DNA of 64,000 nt from an uncultured Oscillospiraceae bacterium. GTDB taxonomy: Bacteria; Bacillota; Clostridia; Oscillospirales; Oscillospiraceae. The stretch lies in contig CAKUBI010000001.1 in the NCBI GenBank assembly GCA_934636865.1, positions 124,001 through 188,000 of the forward strand, read 5' to 3'. Below the pieces are notes generated by a model that was not told where the DNA came from, did no database searches, and saw nothing but the letters and a program-made list of their open reading frames with translations. The translations under genes and the position numbers were made by a program. Positions 58,040-64,000 of this stretch are shown in pieces (within the stretch, counting starts at the first letter, position 1; each line of letters opens with the position of its first letter).

Positions 58040-59272
58040 ATGAGATCTACATCCCTTTCCACAAAGATCATTACGGTATTGCTGCTGCTCGCGGTCATTG
58101 CGTATTTCGGCGTGCAGGGCTACCGGTACTTAGTCGATCCCGAGACGACGACGCTCGTTTACCGCTACCGCAGCGAGGAGTCGATCGCCCTGCGGGGCTA
58201 CGTCGTGCGCGAGGAGCAGGTTATCGACTGCACCGAAACGCTCATCGAGCTGACGCATGCCGAGGGCACGCGCGTGGGCGCGGGCGATACGGTAGCGATG
58301 ATCTACCGCTCGGCCGACGCGCTCAGGGCCACGCAGGAGCTTGAAACGCTGCGCGCGCAGAAAGAGCAGCTCGAATACGCCGCAAGCGCCTCGAGCGACG
58401 CCGAGACCGCCCTGCGCCTGGATACCGACATCCGCGACCAGATCCTGAAGGTGCGCGCGGCGTTCGAGGGCGGCAGCTACAGCGCGCTCGACACGCTCTC
58501 GGACGAGCTGAAAACCACGGTGCTGAAGCGCGAGTACGCGTACAGCGGCGGCGAGGACCTTGCCTCTCAGCTCGCAGAGCTGAACGCGCAGATCAGCACG
58601 CTTTCCGGCACGGCGAGCGGCGGCGCCACGCGCATCACCGCCCCGGTCTCCGGCACCTACAGCGCCGTGGCCGACGGGTACGAGAGCGTGCTCACGCCCG
58701 AGAGCCTGAACACCATGACGCCCTCGCAGCTCTCTTCCGTCGCGCCGCAGAGCGTTTCCACCACGGTCGGCAAGCTCATTCAGGGCAGCACCTGGTACTT
58801 TGCCGCGAGCGTGAACGCGTCCGACGCCGAGGGCCTCAAGGTCGGCAGCAGCCTGACGCTTCGCATGGCCTCGGGCGTGGACTTTGACCTGCCGGTGACG
58901 CTCTCGCGCGTGAGCGCGGAGGAGAACGGCAAGTGCCTTCTCGTGGTGCAGAGCAACCGCTATCTTCCCTACATGACGCTGCTGCGCGAGCAGAACGCCG
59001 AGCTCATCCTGCATGAGTACGATGGGCTGCGCATCCCGAAAAACGCGCTGCGCGTGGATGAAAACGGCGTGTCCGGCGTTTACTGCCTTGTGGGCCGCGT
59101 GGCCTACTTCAAGCCCGTGAACATCGTCTATCAGGGCGGCGACTACTGCCTTGTCACACCCGGAGAGATCGAAGCCGCCACCGAAAGCCAGGCATCCCTT
59201 TACACCCTGCGGGCCAATGACGAGGTCATCGTCTCGGCAGGAGAGCTATATAACGGAAAGGTCGTAGATTAA
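58040..59272 (+). CDS. HlyD-like membrane-anchored protein in the division cluster
   Basis: 410 residues. One N-terminal membrane segment (about 9-30) is followed by an extracytoplasmic part with a lipoyl/barrel-sandwich look (LRGYVVREEQVI, HAEGTRVGAGDTVAMIY), a coiled-coil insert (about 95-150) and a second half-motif (RITAPVSGTYSAVADG). It resembles HlyD-family periplasmic adaptors but has no transporter genes beside it. Its place between hfq and yggS-sepF-divIVA suggests an envelope or division role; that is inference. Confidence 0.85.
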   Translation: MRSTSLSTKIITVLLLLAVIAYFGVQGYRYLVDPETTTLVYRYRSEESIALRGYVVREEQVIDCTETLIELTHAEGTRVGAGDTVAMIYRSADALRATQELETLRAQKEQLEYAASASSDAETALRLDTDIRDQILKVRAAFEGGSYSALDTLSDELKTTVLKREYAYSGGEDLASQLAELNAQISTLSGTASGGATRITAPVSGTYSAVADGYESVLTPESLNTMTPSQLSSVAPQSVSTTVGKLIQGSTWYFAASVNASDAEGLKVGSSLTLRMASGVDFDLPVTLSRVSAEENGKCLLVVQSNRYLPYMTLLREQNAELILHEYDGLRIPKNALRVDENGVSGVYCLVGRVAYFKPVNIVYQGGDYCLVTPGEIEAATESQASLYTLRANDEVIVSAGELYNGKVVD

Positions 59273-59274
59273 AA

Positions 59275-59970
59275 ATGAGTATTGCTGAAAACATCGCGCG
59301 CGTGCGCGCGAACATCGCCGCGGCGGCGAAGGAAGCCGGCCGCGGCGCGGGCGAGATCACCCTTGTCGGCGCGAGCAAGATGAACGACGCGGACGCCTGC
59401 CGCCAGGCCATCGCCGCGGGCATCGACGCGCTGGGCGAGAACCGCGAGCAGGAGATGACGAAAAAGCTTGCCGAGCATGCCTACGACGGCGCGCCGCTGC
59501 ACTTTATCGGACATTTGCAGCGCAACAAGGTGAAAAACGTCGTCGGCAAGGTCGCGCTGCTCGAGTCCGTCGGCTCGAGCGAGCTGCTCGAAGCCGTGAA
59601 TAAGCAGGCGGAAAAGCTTCAGATCGTGCAGGACATCCTGCTCGAGGTAAATATCGGCGGCGAGGAGGCCAAAAGCGGCTTCGCTCCCGAGGCGCTCGAG
59701 GAGGCGGCGAGAAGCGCGAAGGCGCTCAAAAATGTCCGCGTCCGGGGCCTTATGTGCATCCCGCCGGTCGCCGGGGGCGAGCACGGCAGCATGCCGTACT
59801 TTGAAAAAGTTCATGCACTTTATGTTGACATCAATGCAAAATTGTATGATAATACACTTGATATACTGTCGATGGGTATGAGCGGCGACTATGAGGACGC
59901 GGTGCGCGCGGGCGCGACGATGGTGCGCGTGGGCACGGCGATCTTCGGCGCACGCAATTATACAATTTGA
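59275..59970 (+). CDS. yggS: YggS/YlmE-family PLP-homeostasis protein
   Basis: A 231-residue single-domain TIM-barrel PLP-binding protein. The PLP lysine is Lys35 (LVGASKMN). The conserved stretches HFIGHLQRNKVK and LSMGMSGDYEDAV are present. Homologues balance PLP and vitamin B6 pools and lie beside sepF in Firmicutes. It starts 2 bp after the upstream gene ends. Confidence 0.95.
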   Translation: MSIAENIARVRANIAAAAKEAGRGAGEITLVGASKMNDADACRQAIAAGIDALGENREQEMTKKLAEHAYDGAPLHFIGHLQRNKVKNVVGKVALLESVGSSELLEAVNKQAEKLQIVQDILLEVNIGGEEAKSGFAPEALEEAARSAKALKNVRVRGLMCIPPVAGGEHGSMPYFEKVHALYVDINAKLYDNTLDILSMGMSGDYEDAVRAGATMVRVGTAIFGARNYTI

Positions 59971-59989
59971 TCGAGGAGGTCTTGCTGCC

Positions 59990-60445
59990 ATGGGTATTTT
60001 TGATGATCTGAAAAAATGGGCTCACCCCTACGAGGATGAGGATGAGGAATATGAGGATGATTTCCCCGATCTGAAGGACCGCGGCGACACGGGCGCCTTT
60101 GCCGACCGCCGCAGCGCCGAGCGCAAGGCGGAGGACCGCCGCAACAAGGTCGTCAACATCAACGCGACCACGCAGCTCAAGGTCGTGCTCGTCAAGCCCG
60201 AGCGCTTTGAGAACGCCAGCGAGATCGCCGACCACCTGAAGGAAAAGCGCACGGTGGTCATCAACCTTGAATCCACGAACAAGGACATTGCGCGCCGCCT
60301 TGTCGACTTCCTCTCCGGCGTGGCCTACGCGGGCGAGGGCAAGATCAAGAAGGTCGCGGCCAACACGTACATCATCACGCCCTATCATGTGGATATCATG
60401 GGCGATCTGATCGACGAGCTGGAAAACAACGGCCTGTATCTGTAA
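59990..60445 (+). CDS. sepF: Cell division protein SepF
   Basis: A 151-residue FtsZ-bundling, membrane-anchoring division protein. The amphipathic N-terminal helix MGIFDDLKKW is the membrane anchor. An acidic linker follows, then the SepF core (RTVVINLESTNKDIARRLVDFLSG). The ATG at 59990 has GAGGAGGT upstream. Order yggS-sepF-divIVA is as in Bacillus, minus the ylmG and ylmH genes. Confidence 0.97.
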   Translation: MGIFDDLKKWAHPYEDEDEEYEDDFPDLKDRGDTGAFADRRSAERKAEDRRNKVVNINATTQLKVVLVKPERFENASEIADHLKEKRTVVINLESTNKDIARRLVDFLSGVAYAGEGKIKKVAANTYIITPYHVDIMGDLIDELENNGLYL

Positions 60446-60470
60446 AAAGACGAAACGGAGGATGGGATAA

Positions 60471-61199
60471 ATGCTGACACCGCAGGAAGTTTCCGGCCGC
60501 GCATTCAGCAAGGCGGCATTCGGCGGCTATAATATGGCCATGGTCGATGAATTTCTCGATGAGCTGACCGACGACTATACCTCGCTCTATAAGGAAAACG
60601 CCGCCCTGAAGGCAAAGCTCAAGGTGCTGGTCGATAAGGTGGAGGAGTACCGCGCGACGGAGGATTCCATGCGCACGGCGCTGCTGACCGCGCAGCGCAT
60701 GGCCAACACCATGGTCGAGGAGGCCGAGGAGAAGAAAAAGACCCTGCTCGCCGGCGCCGAGGACGAGGCCCGCGCCAAGATCGGCGCGCTGCAGAGCGAC
60801 ATTGAGCAGGAGCAGCGCAAGCTCAACGCGGCCAAGACCGAGACGGCGGACTTTTTGCAGAAGATGCGCGAGCTGTGCGAGGCCCAGCTTGCGCTCATCG
60901 AGCGCGCCCCGGACCTGACGCCCGCGGAGATCGCGGAAACGGACGAGGCTGCGCAGAAGGCGGCGGCTGACGTGAGCGCCATCGAGGAGACGATCCTCGC
61001 CTCCTTCCGCAAGCAGCCGGCCGAGACGGCGGAGAGCGCCGAAAGCGCGCCGGAGGCCCCCGCGCAGGACGAGGGCGCGGCGGCGGAGGAAAAGAGCGAA
61101 GAGCTCGAGCCGGACGACAGCCCGTTCGTGGAAACGGCAAAGCAGTCCATCCGTCTGGACGATCTGCAGTTCGGCCGCAACTATCACCGGGAAGAGTAA
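60471..61199 (+). CDS. divIVA: DivIVA-family cell division protein
   Basis: A 242-residue coiled-coil protein with the DivIVA lipid-binding N-terminus (MLTPQEVSGRAFSKAAFGGYNMAMVDEF...) and a long coiled coil (about 30-150). The acidic Ala/Glu-rich tail ends in a short conserved-looking segment (SIRLDDLQFGRNYHREE). It marks negatively curved membrane and recruits division or wall proteins. GGAGGAT precedes the ATG and a strong terminator follows, closing the operon. Confidence 0.95.
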   Translation: MLTPQEVSGRAFSKAAFGGYNMAMVDEFLDELTDDYTSLYKENAALKAKLKVLVDKVEEYRATEDSMRTALLTAQRMANTMVEEAEEKKKTLLAGAEDEARAKIGALQSDIEQEQRKLNAAKTETADFLQKMRELCEAQLALIERAPDLTPAEIAETDEAAQKAAADVSAIEETILASFRKQPAETAESAESAPEAPAQDEGAAAEEKSEELEPDDSPFVETAKQSIRLDDLQFGRNYHREE

Positions 61200-61204
61200 C
61201 ACCC

Positions 61205-61232
61205 AAAAGGGCGGCCAAAAGGCCGCCCTTTT
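61205..61232 (+). terminator. Intrinsic terminator after divIVA
   Basis: AAAAGGGCGGCC / GGCCGCCCTTTT with an AAAA loop. Confidence 0.93.
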
Positions 61233-61271
61233 CATTTTCTCGGGCCGCGCGAGCGGCCAAAAGGAGCCGAT

Positions 61272-62156
61272 ATGAACAAAAAGCCCATCATCGCCTTTTT
61301 ATACGACTTTGACAAGACCCTCTGCACGACCGACATGCAGGATTACAGCTTCATCCCCGCCCTCGGCTACACGCCAGACGAGTTCTGGAGCATCGCCAAT
61401 CGCTTCGGCTTTGAAAACCGCATGGACGGCCTGCTCGCCTACATGTACACGATGATCGAGGAGTGCCGCAAAAAGGGCATCCGCCTGAGCCGCGGCTATC
61501 TCGTCTCCTGCGGGCGGGCGATCGAGCTCTTCCCCGGCGTTTCCGACTGGTTCTCGCGCATCAACGCCTTCGGCGAGACGCAGGGCGTGGAGATCGAGCA
61601 CTATGTGCTCTCCTCGGGCCTGCGCGAGATCATCGAGGGCAGCGGCGTAAGCCACGAGTTTAAAGAGATCTACGCCTGCGAGTTTTTCTACAACGAGCAG
61701 GGCCTCGCCTCGTGGCCGAAGCTCGACGTCAACTTTACGAACAAGACCCAGTTCGTCTACCGCATCAACAAGGGCATTCTGGACGTCGCCAAGGACAAGG
61801 AGCTCAACGCCTCCATGCCAGACGATTCCAAGCGCATCCCCTTCACGAACATGATCTACATCGGCGACGGCCTTTCCGACGTGCCGTGCATGAAGATGAT
61901 GCGCGCCTACGGCGGGCAGGCCGTGGCCGTCTATCAGGACAGCAACCGCGCGGGCGTGGAGGACCTGCTCGCCAAGGGGCGCGTGGACTTCATCTTCCCC
62001 GCCGACTACCGCGACGGGACGCTGTTCGACACGACGATGAAAAACATCGTGCGCAAAATGGCAATCGCCGACGCGCTGGCGGAGGAAAACCAGCAGCAGC
62101 TGCGCGCGCTCGGGCGCGGGGAGCTGCCGCAGCAGATGGGGCTTCTCGGATGGTAA
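61272..62156 (+). CDS. HAD-superfamily hydrolase
   Basis: 294 residues with all four HAD motifs intact: DFDKTLC (nucleophile Asp12 in FLYDFDKT), SSG as motif II, a Lys in the third and IGDGLSDVPCM as motif IV. A helical cap spans about 30-100. It is probably a phosphatase; substrate unknown. AAAGGAG precedes the ATG. Its end overlaps the rlmA start by 7 bp. It contrasts with the catalytically broken HAD protein at 31.2-31.7 kb. Confidence 0.9.
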   Translation: MNKKPIIAFLYDFDKTLCTTDMQDYSFIPALGYTPDEFWSIANRFGFENRMDGLLAYMYTMIEECRKKGIRLSRGYLVSCGRAIELFPGVSDWFSRINAFGETQGVEIEHYVLSSGLREIIEGSGVSHEFKEIYACEFFYNEQGLASWPKLDVNFTNKTQFVYRINKGILDVAKDKELNASMPDDSKRIPFTNMIYIGDGLSDVPCMKMMRAYGGQAVAVYQDSNRAGVEDLLAKGRVDFIFPADYRDGTLFDTTMKNIVRKMAIADALAEENQQQLRALGRGELPQQMGLLGW

Positions 62157-62965
62157 GGCTGTGCTGCCCTGTCTGCGCCGGGGCGCTTGAAAAGCGCGCA
62201 GGGAGCTATGTCTGCCCGAAGGGCCACAGCTTCGATCTGGCAAAGAGCGGTTATGTCAACCTGCTGCTCAACAGCGCGCAGGGCCATCACGGGGACGATA
62301 AGCTCATGGTCCGCGCGCGGCGCGATTTTCTGGATAAGGGCTATTACGACCGCTTCATTGCTGCCGTCGCGGACGCGGCGGCAGAGTTCGCGCCCGCCGG
62401 CGCCGCCGTGCTCGACGCAGGCTGCGGCGAGGGGATCTATTCTCTCGCGGTGCTGCGCGCCATCGAGCGCGCGGGCAAGCGGGGAGCGCTCCTCGGCGTT
62501 GATATCTCCAAGACCGCGCTCCAATACGCGGCGAAGCGCTCGCGGGATTTCACGCTCTGCGTGGCCTCGTGCGCGCGCCTTCCCGTGCCGGACGGGAGCG
62601 TGGACGAGGTGCTCAACATCTTCTCCCCCTTCGTGCCGGAGGAGTTTGCGCGCGTGCTGAAACGCGGCGGGTATCTTCTGCGCGCCTATCCCCTGCGCGA
62701 GCATCTTTGGGAGCTCAAGGCGCTCATCTACGATGTGCCGCGCGACAATCCGCCCACGCCGCTTGAAGCGGAGGGCTTCCGTCTTGTGGAAACGCGCGAG
62801 GTGCGCGACGAGATTCATCTATCCTGCAATGAGGATATTCAAGCGCTGTTCCGCATGACGCCGTACTACTATAAGACCGGCGCGAAGGATCAGGAGAAGG
62901 CCGCGCGGGCAAAGGAGCTGGAGGTTCAATTAGCATTTGGGCTTGCCGTTTATCAGAGGGAGTGA
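62150..62965 (+). CDS. rlmA: 23S rRNA (guanine-N1) methyltransferase RlmA family
   Basis: A 271-residue SAM methyltransferase. The N-terminal zinc site is CCPVCAGAL...YVCPKGHSFD, followed by GYVNLL and the GDDKLMVRARRDFLDKGYY stretch. The SAM-binding loop is VLDAGCGEGIY. RlmA methylates G745 (or G748 in Gram-positives, the latter linked to tylosin resistance) of 23S rRNA; which one cannot be told. The start codon overlaps the upstream HAD gene, so translation is probably coupled. Confidence 0.92.
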   Translation: MVRLCCPVCAGALEKRAGSYVCPKGHSFDLAKSGYVNLLLNSAQGHHGDDKLMVRARRDFLDKGYYDRFIAAVADAAAEFAPAGAAVLDAGCGEGIYSLAVLRAIERAGKRGALLGVDISKTALQYAAKRSRDFTLCVASCARLPVPDGSVDEVLNIFSPFVPEEFARVLKRGGYLLRAYPLREHLWELKALIYDVPRDNPPTPLEAEGFRLVETREVRDEIHLSCNEDIQALFRMTPYYYKTGAKDQEKAARAKELEVQLAFGLAVYQRE

Positions 62966-62995
62966 TGGGCAGTGCCTATGGGTACTGCATGCAAA

Positions 62996-63037
62996 AAAGG
63001 GGAATATTCTCTTTCTCAAAAGAGAATATTCCCCTTT
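62996..63037 (+). terminator. Long stem-loop after rlmA
   Basis: A perfect 19-bp stem (left arm 62996-63014 beginning AAAGGGGAATATT, right arm 63019-63037) with a 4-nt loop. It ends in TTTC, so termination is likely but the U-tract is short. Confidence 0.75.
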
Positions 63038-63343
63038 CAATCCCCCAAGAGAAAGGACGAGGGGCCTTCCCCCTCGACCCCGCACATTGGCAGTTTAGGG
63101 CTTGAAGAGATGCCCGGCCTGCGGAATCGGGTGCGGTGTACGTGGCTTCGCCACGGGTCTTCTGCGCTTCGTGGGTGTGATCAACCGCGCCCTACTCCGT
63201 GGGGCGCGAGTGACGGTAGACGGTTCGCCGGTGCCTGCGGGGCTGTGCGGCATTGCCTTCGGCTCGCCGCACGGCGAGGGGTGCGCGGTTGAGCTGCGGG
63301 CTGGGGTGCGTGCGGGCGCGGCATTGCGTTGCTCGCCGCGGAT
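63038..63343. other. GC-rich segment with several hairpins and no convincing gene
   Basis: Open frames here lack ribosome sites and family resemblance. Stem-loops include CGTGGC / GCCACG (about 63140-63154), GCGCCC / GGGCGC around 63187-63208, and CTCGCCG / CGGCGAG around 63268-63285. It may be a decayed gene or repeat at the edge of an accessory island. Confidence 0.5.
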
Positions 63344-63493
63344 TTAATCTTTGGCGTTGATGTAGAGGTCTTCGGCTTTCTGCTGGGCGGCGATGAGGAT
63401 GTCTCTTGCGTCGCCGTAGTTCTGGGCGTCGAGCTTTTCCAATGCCTCGGTGGTCGCGTTGAAGAGCAAAAGATACAGGGGCTTGTAATCCAT
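63344..63493 (-). CDS. 49-residue small acidic helical protein
   Basis: ATG at 63493 with GGAGGA 7 nt upstream. The product starts MDYKPLYLLLFNATTEAL and is predicted largely helical (EKLDAQNYGDARDILIAAQQ, then KAEDLYINAK). Similar short proteins occur next to mobile elements in gut Clostridia, from memory; function unknown. It lies divergent from a ribbon-helix-helix gene across two palindromes. A promoter TTGCAA-17-TAATAT fits on this strand. Confidence 0.8.
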   Translation of the reverse strand: MDYKPLYLLLFNATTEALEKLDAQNYGDARDILIAAQQKAEDLYINAKD

Positions 63494-63506
63494 GATGTCA
63501 TCCTCC

Positions 63507-63535
63507 GTAATATAAATGTAGTATATTTATATTAC
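63507..63535. promoter_or_regulatory. Perfect 11-bp inverted repeat over the small-ORF promoter
   Basis: GTAATATAAAT (63507-63517) and ATTTATATTAC (63525-63535) are separated by 7 bp. The repeat covers the -10 region (63529-63534) and transcription start of the 49-residue ORF, a strong operator candidate. Confidence 0.75.
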
Positions 63536-63557
63536 ACATAATTTTCCTGATTTGCAA
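63529..63557 (-). promoter_or_regulatory. Predicted promoter of the 49-residue ORF
   Basis: TTGCAA and TAATAT are separated by 17 bp on the minus strand. Confidence 0.6.
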
Positions 63558-63583
63558 TACAATTGTCGTATAAAATGTATTGC
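63554..63583. promoter_or_regulatory. Inverted repeat upstream of the RHH gene
   Basis: GCAATACA (63554-63561) and TGTATTGC (63576-63583) are separated by 14 bp and lie 13 bp before the start codon. It is a likely operator for the RHH protein. Confidence 0.65.
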
Positions 63584-63595
63584 GGGTGAAAAATC

Positions 63596-63775
63596 ATGGC
63601 CTTTAAAATTCCGAGCGTGCCGCCCACGACCAATAAATCGGTGCGCTTTCCAAACGATATGCTGGAAGAGATCGAAAATGCGATTCGCGGCAAGGACTGC
63701 ACATTTTCGGCATTTGTCGTTGCCGCTGTCCGGGCGGCGCTGGATGATCTGAAAGAACAGGAAAACGACCGCTGA
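63596..63775 (+). CDS. Small ribbon-helix-helix (CopG/YlcI-like) DNA-binding protein
   Basis: 59 residues: MAFKIPSVPPTTNKSVRFPN, then helices DMLEEIENAIRGKDCTFSAFV and VAAVRAALDDL. The strand KSVRFP followed by two helices is the RHH pattern. Such proteins bind palindromic operators as dimers and often repress themselves or act as antitoxins. Two inverted repeats lie immediately upstream, between it and the divergent 49-residue ORF. The ribosome site is weak (GCGGGTGAAAA). Confidence 0.8.
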   Translation: MAFKIPSVPPTTNKSVRFPNDMLEEIENAIRGKDCTFSAFVVAAVRAALDDLKEQENDR

Positions 63776-63800
63776 TGCAGCCGTTTTCATCATTCCTCGC

Positions 63801-63828
63801 TTGACAGCGCGGGAGAATTTGCTATAAT
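63801..63828 (+). promoter_or_regulatory. Strong sigma-A promoter of the 63.8-kb small RNA
   Basis: TTGACA and TATAAT, both perfect, are 16 bp apart. No ribosome site or open frame follows. Confidence 0.85.
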
Positions 63829-63834
63829 GAGCAT

Positions 63835-63930
63835 AGATAAGGCGCTGCGACAAGCGGTTGGCTCTATCAAATGAACGTTTTGCTAAGAAATCTTAGAAAA
63901 CCGTCACTTGGCCGAGTGGCGGTTTTCACC
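63835..63930 (+). ncRNA. Putative structured small RNA, antisense at its 3' end to a micro-ORF
   Basis: A transcript from the strong promoter would be about 95 nt. It contains a hairpin CTAAGA / TCTTAG (63883-63896) and ends in a terminator AAAACCGTCACT / AGTGGCGGTTTT with loop TGGCCG (63897-63926) and U's. The terminator stem overlaps, on the opposite strand, the last codons of a 27-codon ORF. The layout recalls type I toxin-antitoxin RNAs that converge on shared terminators. Not matched to a named RNA family. Confidence 0.65.
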
Positions 63931-63987
63931 TTTAATACGGATCGTGACGACACATCCAAAGATATGTAGTGTGATCGTAATAGGCAT
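63904..63987 (-). CDS. 27-residue hydrophobic micro-peptide (candidate type I toxin)
   Basis: ATG at 63987 with a perfect GGAGGT 7 nt upstream, at the very edge of the window. The product starts MPITITLHIFGCVVTI, hydrophobic enough to insert in a membrane, and ends in a basic, polar tail (RIKG then ENRHSAK). The tail is encoded by the antisense strand of the small RNA's terminator. Its promoter would lie beyond the window. Toxin function is inferred from size, hydrophobicity and antisense arrangement only. Confidence 0.6.
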   Translation of the reverse strand: MPITITLHIFGCVVTIRIKGENRHSAK

Positions 63988-64000
63988 ATCTACCACCTCC

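Noticed and set aside
63102..63347. Plus-strand open frames in the hairpin-rich segment, one with CPACG
   Set aside because: No ribosome site, overlap with the better-supported 49-residue ORF on the other strand, and arginine/glycine-rich composition typical of shadow frames.

Overview
The window is the chromosomal origin region, plus about 54 kb to one side of it, of a GC-rich, spore-forming Clostridia-type Firmicute. A member of the Oscillospiraceae is the best guess. Three things point there: the Firmicute order dnaA-dnaN-yaaA-recF-remB-gyrB-gyrA, a sporulation gene (spoIIP) with sepF/divIVA division genes and hfq, and strongly GC-biased codon use. The family-level placement is inference; no rRNA gene is present.

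Layout. Positions 1-9485 carry the replication and topoisomerase operon on the minus strand: dnaA, dnaN, yaaA, recF, remB, a small membrane protein, gyrB, gyrA. The start of another minus-strand gene is cut by the left edge. The 245 bp between dnaA and dnaN hold DnaA boxes, a GC-rich stretch, DnaA-trio repeats and an AT-rich tract, the arrangement of a Bacillus-type origin unwinding element. The strand bias switches here, so genes on both sides mostly run with the fork. A perfect sigma-A promoter then drives rpmH-rnpA-yidD-yidC-jag (9.7-12.8 kb), which encodes L34, the RNase P protein and the membrane insertase module.

From 12.8 to 26 kb come DNA repair and housekeeping genes: exoA, radC, uvrB, a YbaK-type deacylase, uvrA, recD2, comF, mreB and pepD. 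From 26 to 39.3 kb the content is metabolic and envelope-related: an HtrA/DegP protease, an FAD oxidoreductase, a 2-hydroxyacid dehydrogenase, a DUF368 (PopT-like) polyprenyl-phosphate transporter, a HAD protein lacking its catalytic residues, a 1,247-residue secreted M14 carboxypeptidase with SLH repeats, tpiA, a large protein resembling PEP carboxykinase, and a NimA-like flavoprotein. Three tRNA genes (Met, Glu, Val) follow on the minus strand.

From 39.7 to 49 kb are guanine deaminase behind a guanine-class riboswitch, spoIIP, xpt, a nitrilase-family amidase, and a heavy-metal module. That module is a P1B ATPase, a free-standing HMA domain, and a divergent ArsR-AraC fusion regulator, with overlapping promoters and an operator between them. 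An unrecognised 505-residue protein follows. From 49 to 63 kb are miaB, an MBL-fold hydrolase, mutS, a CPBP protease, mutL, miaA and hfq, then the division cluster (HlyD-like protein, yggS, sepF, divIVA), a HAD hydrolase and rlmA.

The last kilobase (63-64 kb) looks like accessory DNA. It has a GC-rich hairpin-laden stretch without a convincing gene, a 49-residue ORF divergent from a ribbon-helix-helix protein across two nested palindromes, and finally a strong promoter driving a ~95-nt structured RNA whose terminator lies antisense to the 3' end of a 27-codon ORF. That last pair has the architecture of a type I toxin-antitoxin-like module and is the best candidate for an undescribed system. 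No CRISPR array, insertion sequence or rRNA gene was seen.
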